DNA from: Edaphobacter flagellatus
Lineage (GTDB): Bacteria > Acidobacteriota > Terriglobia > Terriglobales > Acidobacteriaceae
Direction: 5' to 3'
NCBI RefSeq assembly: GCF_025264665.1
Contig: NZ_CP073697.1
Coordinates: 3,198,501-3,262,500, forward strand
Length of the DNA: 64,000 bases
Position 1 is the stretch's first letter. Each line of letters begins with the position of its first letter. The translations under genes and the position numbers were made by a program. Below are positions 61,739 to 64,000 of this stretch, in pieces. A model generated the notes under the pieces. That model did no database searches. It was not told the origin of the DNA and saw only the letters and a list, made by a program, of their open reading frames with translations.

Positions 61739-62731
61739 ATGAAGATATATCTGGTCTGTCTGCTGGAAAGCACCTACGACGCAATGCTTGAGTTATATCG
61801 TCAGGCAGAGCCGAAGGTGCACGTGCTGGTGGATGACCCGGAAGAAGCGGACATGATTCTGTTCGTGGGCCGCTGGTCATTCTACGGAAACGGAGTGGTA
61901 GGACATCCTCTGCCGAAGAAGTATCCGGAGAAAACGTTCGTCTATAACGATGACGACATTCTGGCCCCGCTGCTGCCGGGGGTCTATGCGAGTGCGGAGC
62001 AGCCGCGCCTGTTCAGGCTGAACCGGCAGGAGAACCAGAAGTTCATCGACTGGCGGAACGAGCATGTGCAGCCGATCGAGGCCGAAAAGAAGTACCTCTT
62101 CTCCTTCTCCGGGCGCTCGAGCTCCTGGCTGCGGAAGCGGCTTTTTCGTATCGATTTCGGGCGGTCCGACGTCTTTATTGAGGACACCTCGTACTACGAT
62201 CACTGGACGATTCAGCCGGACCGCGAAGAAAACCAGAAGCGGTATGTGAGGACGCTGGCCGAGAGCCGGTTTGCGCTTTGCCCCAAGGGCGCGAGCGCCG
62301 GGTCGTACCGGCTGTTCGAGGTGATGGAGATGGGTATCGCGCCGGTGATTCTCTCTGACCGGTATATTCTGCCGGAGGGGCCGGACTGGGACAGCTTCGC
62401 GTTACGTGTACCGGAGAGCAGGATCGGCGATCTGGCGCAGATCGTCGATGCGCACGCGCATGAGGCCGAAGAACGCGGCCGACTGGCTCGCAAGGCGTAT
62501 GAGGAGTGGTTCGACTCCCCGAAGGTCTTCAACCATGTTGTCTCGCTGTGCGAGCGTATCAAGGCTCGCCGCAGGGTGCCGGAGCGTTGGGTGCAGCCGT
62601 TCTGGAGGCTGATGCTGCTGAAGCTGCGTCTGGTGCGTGGCATGCGCAATGCGCTGCGCGCGGCCATTCTATGGGTGCGACAGACGTTGAGTAGCCGGTC
62701 GGCAGGGACCGCGCAGTTCGACGCTGAGTAG
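61739..62731 (+). CDS. Exostosin-like (GT47-type) glycosyltransferase
   Basis: A 330-residue protein. The C-terminal half has the exostosin pattern: RTLAESRFALCPKGASAGSYRLFEVMEMGIAPVILSDRYILPEGPDW, the region that binds the sugar nucleotide. The N-terminal half (MKIYLVCLLESTYDAMLEL) is a less conserved GT-B domain. A six-C tract (61692-61697) lies about 45 bases upstream, similar to that before the GT25 gene. Probably another polysaccharide-assembly enzyme, acceptor unknown. Confidence 0.85.
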   Translation: MKIYLVCLLESTYDAMLELYRQAEPKVHVLVDDPEEADMILFVGRWSFYGNGVVGHPLPKKYPEKTFVYNDDDILAPLLPGVYASAEQPRLFRLNRQENQKFIDWRNEHVQPIEAEKKYLFSFSGRSSSWLRKRLFRIDFGRSDVFIEDTSYYDHWTIQPDREENQKRYVRTLAESRFALCPKGASAGSYRLFEVMEMGIAPVILSDRYILPEGPDWDSFALRVPESRIGDLAQIVDAHAHEAEERGRLARKAYEEWFDSPKVFNHVVSLCERIKARRRVPERWVQPFWRLMLLKLRLVRGMRNALRAAILWVRQTLSSRSAGTAQFDAE

Positions 62732-62777
62732 CAGTGGTCGAGCCACGCGTTTTCGCTGAACATGGGAGAATACGAGG

Positions 62778-63461
62778 GTGGCGTTCGATCCGCATTCCAT
62801 GTCGCTTTCCGGGTTGCAGCACTCGGTGTATGTGCGGTTCTCTGTTCTGGCGCTTAGCTCGATCTTTTTCCTGGTCGATCCCTTCGCGGCGCTCCCCACA
62901 TTTCTTGCCGTAACCGCAGGGGCCGATGAAGCGCGCAGGAGACGCATCGCGCGCAAGGCGTCGTTGACGGCGCTGATTTTTCTGAGTGCTTTCGCTGTTG
63001 CGGGACAGTACATCTTCAAGATGTTCGGCATTACGCTGCCCGCATTTGAGATTGCCGGCGGCGTGATTCTTCTGCTGATCGGGCTGGACATGCTTGAAGC
63101 CAAGCGCTCGGCGACGCAGGAGGCCAGTGGCGATACCGAGGATGCGGCGAAGAAAGAAGATGCAGGCATTGTTCCCCTTGGCATCCCCATGCTGGCGGGA
63201 CCTGGCGCGATTGCCAGCGTGATGGTGCTGGTTGGTCAAGCGCAGACGATGTGGCAGATGGTGGCGATTCTTGCATCGATCTTCATTACGGCGGTTATCT
63301 GCTACTTTGTGCTCGGCAATTCTGACAAAGTAGCGCGTGCGCTGGGAGATACGGGCATCCGCATCCTGGTGCGCATCATGGGCTTGCTGCTGGTGGCCCT
63401 GGCGGTGCAGTATTTTGTCAACGGGATGGCGGACCTGGGCGTCATTGCCAAGCCGTCGTAA
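62778..63461 (+). CDS. MarC-family integral membrane protein
   Basis: A 227-residue protein with six hydrophobic helices: LSSIFFLVDPFAALPTFLAV, ALIFLSAFAVAGQYIFKMFGI, FEIAGGVILLLIGLDML, then GIPMLAGPGAIASVMVLVG, IFITAVICYFVLGNSD and GLLLVALAVQYFVNGM. The DPFAALP and GPGAI pieces mark the MarC/UPF0056 family, whose transport role is unsettled. The start is GTG 62778. Confidence 0.92.
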   Translation: MAFDPHSMSLSGLQHSVYVRFSVLALSSIFFLVDPFAALPTFLAVTAGADEARRRRIARKASLTALIFLSAFAVAGQYIFKMFGITLPAFEIAGGVILLLIGLDMLEAKRSATQEASGDTEDAAKKEDAGIVPLGIPMLAGPGAIASVMVLVGQAQTMWQMVAILASIFITAVICYFVLGNSDKVARALGDTGIRILVRIMGLLLVALAVQYFVNGMADLGVIAKPS

Positions 63462-63535
63462 GCGGCGAAGGATTTAAGCGGCGTTATTGTTCGAGAGCGA
63501 CTCTGATTCACTGAGAAGGAGAAGGCGGTAGACCT

Positions 63536-64000
63536 ATGTTTCGAGACTGGCGGATTGCACGGCTGATTCTGAGTGTGGGCCTGTTGATTGGAAGCGCATC
63601 ACAGGCGGCATGGGCGCGATTCCAGATTCCTCCTCCATGCAAGAACGCGTATACGGTGGAGCAGGAGCAGACTGAAGGCGCGAAGGTTGCGGAGGAGGTC
63701 TTCAAGCAGATGCCAGTGCTCCCGGACAGTTCTCCTGTCTCGCAGTATGTGCGGCAGCTTGGAGCGAAGCTGGTGAACGTGACGCCGGGCTATCGCTGGC
63801 CGTTCAATTTCCACGTCGTTGCCAGCGATGAGATCAACGCCTTCGCGCTGCCCGGCGGAGCGATGTTTGTGAATCTCGGCGCGATCAATGCGGCAGAGAC
63901 CGAGGCGCAGCTTGCGGGCGTAATGGCGCACGAGCTGTCGCACGTCGTACTGCGTCACTCCACCTGCAATATGACGAAGCAGGCGGCGCCCAAGATGTGG
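63536..64000 (+). CDS. M48-family zinc metalloprotease, N-terminal part
   Basis: The frame from ATG 63536 runs off the right edge after 155 codons. A signal peptide (IARLILSVGLLIGSASQAAWA) precedes the start of an M48 (BepA/Loi-like) domain: VSQYVRQLGAKLVNVTP, the FALPGGAMFVNLG segment, and the zinc motif HELSH at residues 132-136 in MAHELSHVVLRHS. The third zinc ligand and the rest lie outside. It would be a periplasmic protease of outer-membrane quality control. AAGGAGAAGG lies upstream. Confidence 0.92.
   Translation, partial: MFRDWRIARLILSVGLLIGSASQAAWARFQIPPPCKNAYTVEQEQTEGAKVAEEVFKQMPVLPDSSPVSQYVRQLGAKLVNVTPGYRWPFNFHVVASDEINAFALPGGAMFVNLGAINAAETEAQLAGVMAHELSHVVLRHSTCNMTKQAAPKMW

Noticed and set aside
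1..64000. tRNA, rRNA, CRISPR array, insertion sequence or integrase
   Set aside because: None was seen on reading both strands; no clover-leaf-like sequence, repeat-spacer pattern or transposase motif was found.

Overview
The window is GC-rich chromosomal DNA from a Gram-negative bacterium, most likely an acidobacterium of the Acidobacteriaceae/Terriglobia type. The pointers are a PadR regulator next to a large double-module MacB/FtsX permease of the acidobacterial orphan-permease kind, an Oar-like TonB-dependent receptor with an N-terminal carboxypeptidase-regulatory-like domain, a DUF2934 protein, a DUF6982-like protein, and an exosortase/PEP-CTERM exopolysaccharide locus. I see no rRNA, tRNA, CRISPR array, insertion sequence or replication origin. 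The assignment rests on gene content and my recall of families; no search was run.

Layout. 1-12.6 kb: housekeeping and small regulatory units (a secreted protein cut by the window edge, an RlmB-type rRNA methyltransferase, an ECF sigma operon, a LytTR response regulator, PadR plus permease, a BON-domain protein, a DUF2934 protein, a DUF5009 membrane acyltransferase, a truncated haemoglobin, a zinc-finger protein, an unknown coiled-coil protein, YceI). 12.65-14.77 kb: an AT-rich insert carrying one OLD-family ATPase/nuclease next to a broken short gene. 14.77-20.4 kb: glmS and the TonB-dependent receptor. 20.4-26 kb: phosphoketolase, acetate kinase and an MscS channel as one operon. 26-30 kb: an ArsR/AHSA1 pair and a type III polyketide synthase-ACP-ketosynthase cluster.

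30.8-57.3 kb is the centrepiece: a split exosortase (XrtA-like)/PEP-CTERM extracellular polysaccharide locus. One arm on the minus strand holds exosortase, EpsI, the TPR lipoprotein PrsT and a flippase, and it converges on a single PEP-CTERM substrate gene. The other arm, on the plus strand, is a tightly overlapping operon: export protein, outer-membrane barrel, chain-length protein, AAA ATPase, BY-kinase, priming sugar transferase and GT2. Further glycosyltransferases, an O-antigen-ligase-like protein, a deacetylase-like protein and an epimerase follow, with two sigma-54 activators. GG-N10-GC (-24/-12) promoter-like sites stand before the exosortase, the export operon, the PEP-CTERM gene and one activator, suggesting the whole locus is wired through sigma-54. 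The activator that has a receiver domain lacks the phospho-accepting aspartate, and no histidine kinase lies in the window, so the usual PrsK-PrsR phosphorelay may be absent or changed here.

57.5-64 kb: a GT25 and a GT47-like glycosyltransferase, a second ECF sigma/anti-sigma-like/secreted-protein operon, ilvE, a MarC-family protein, and the start of an M48 metalloprotease that runs off the right edge.
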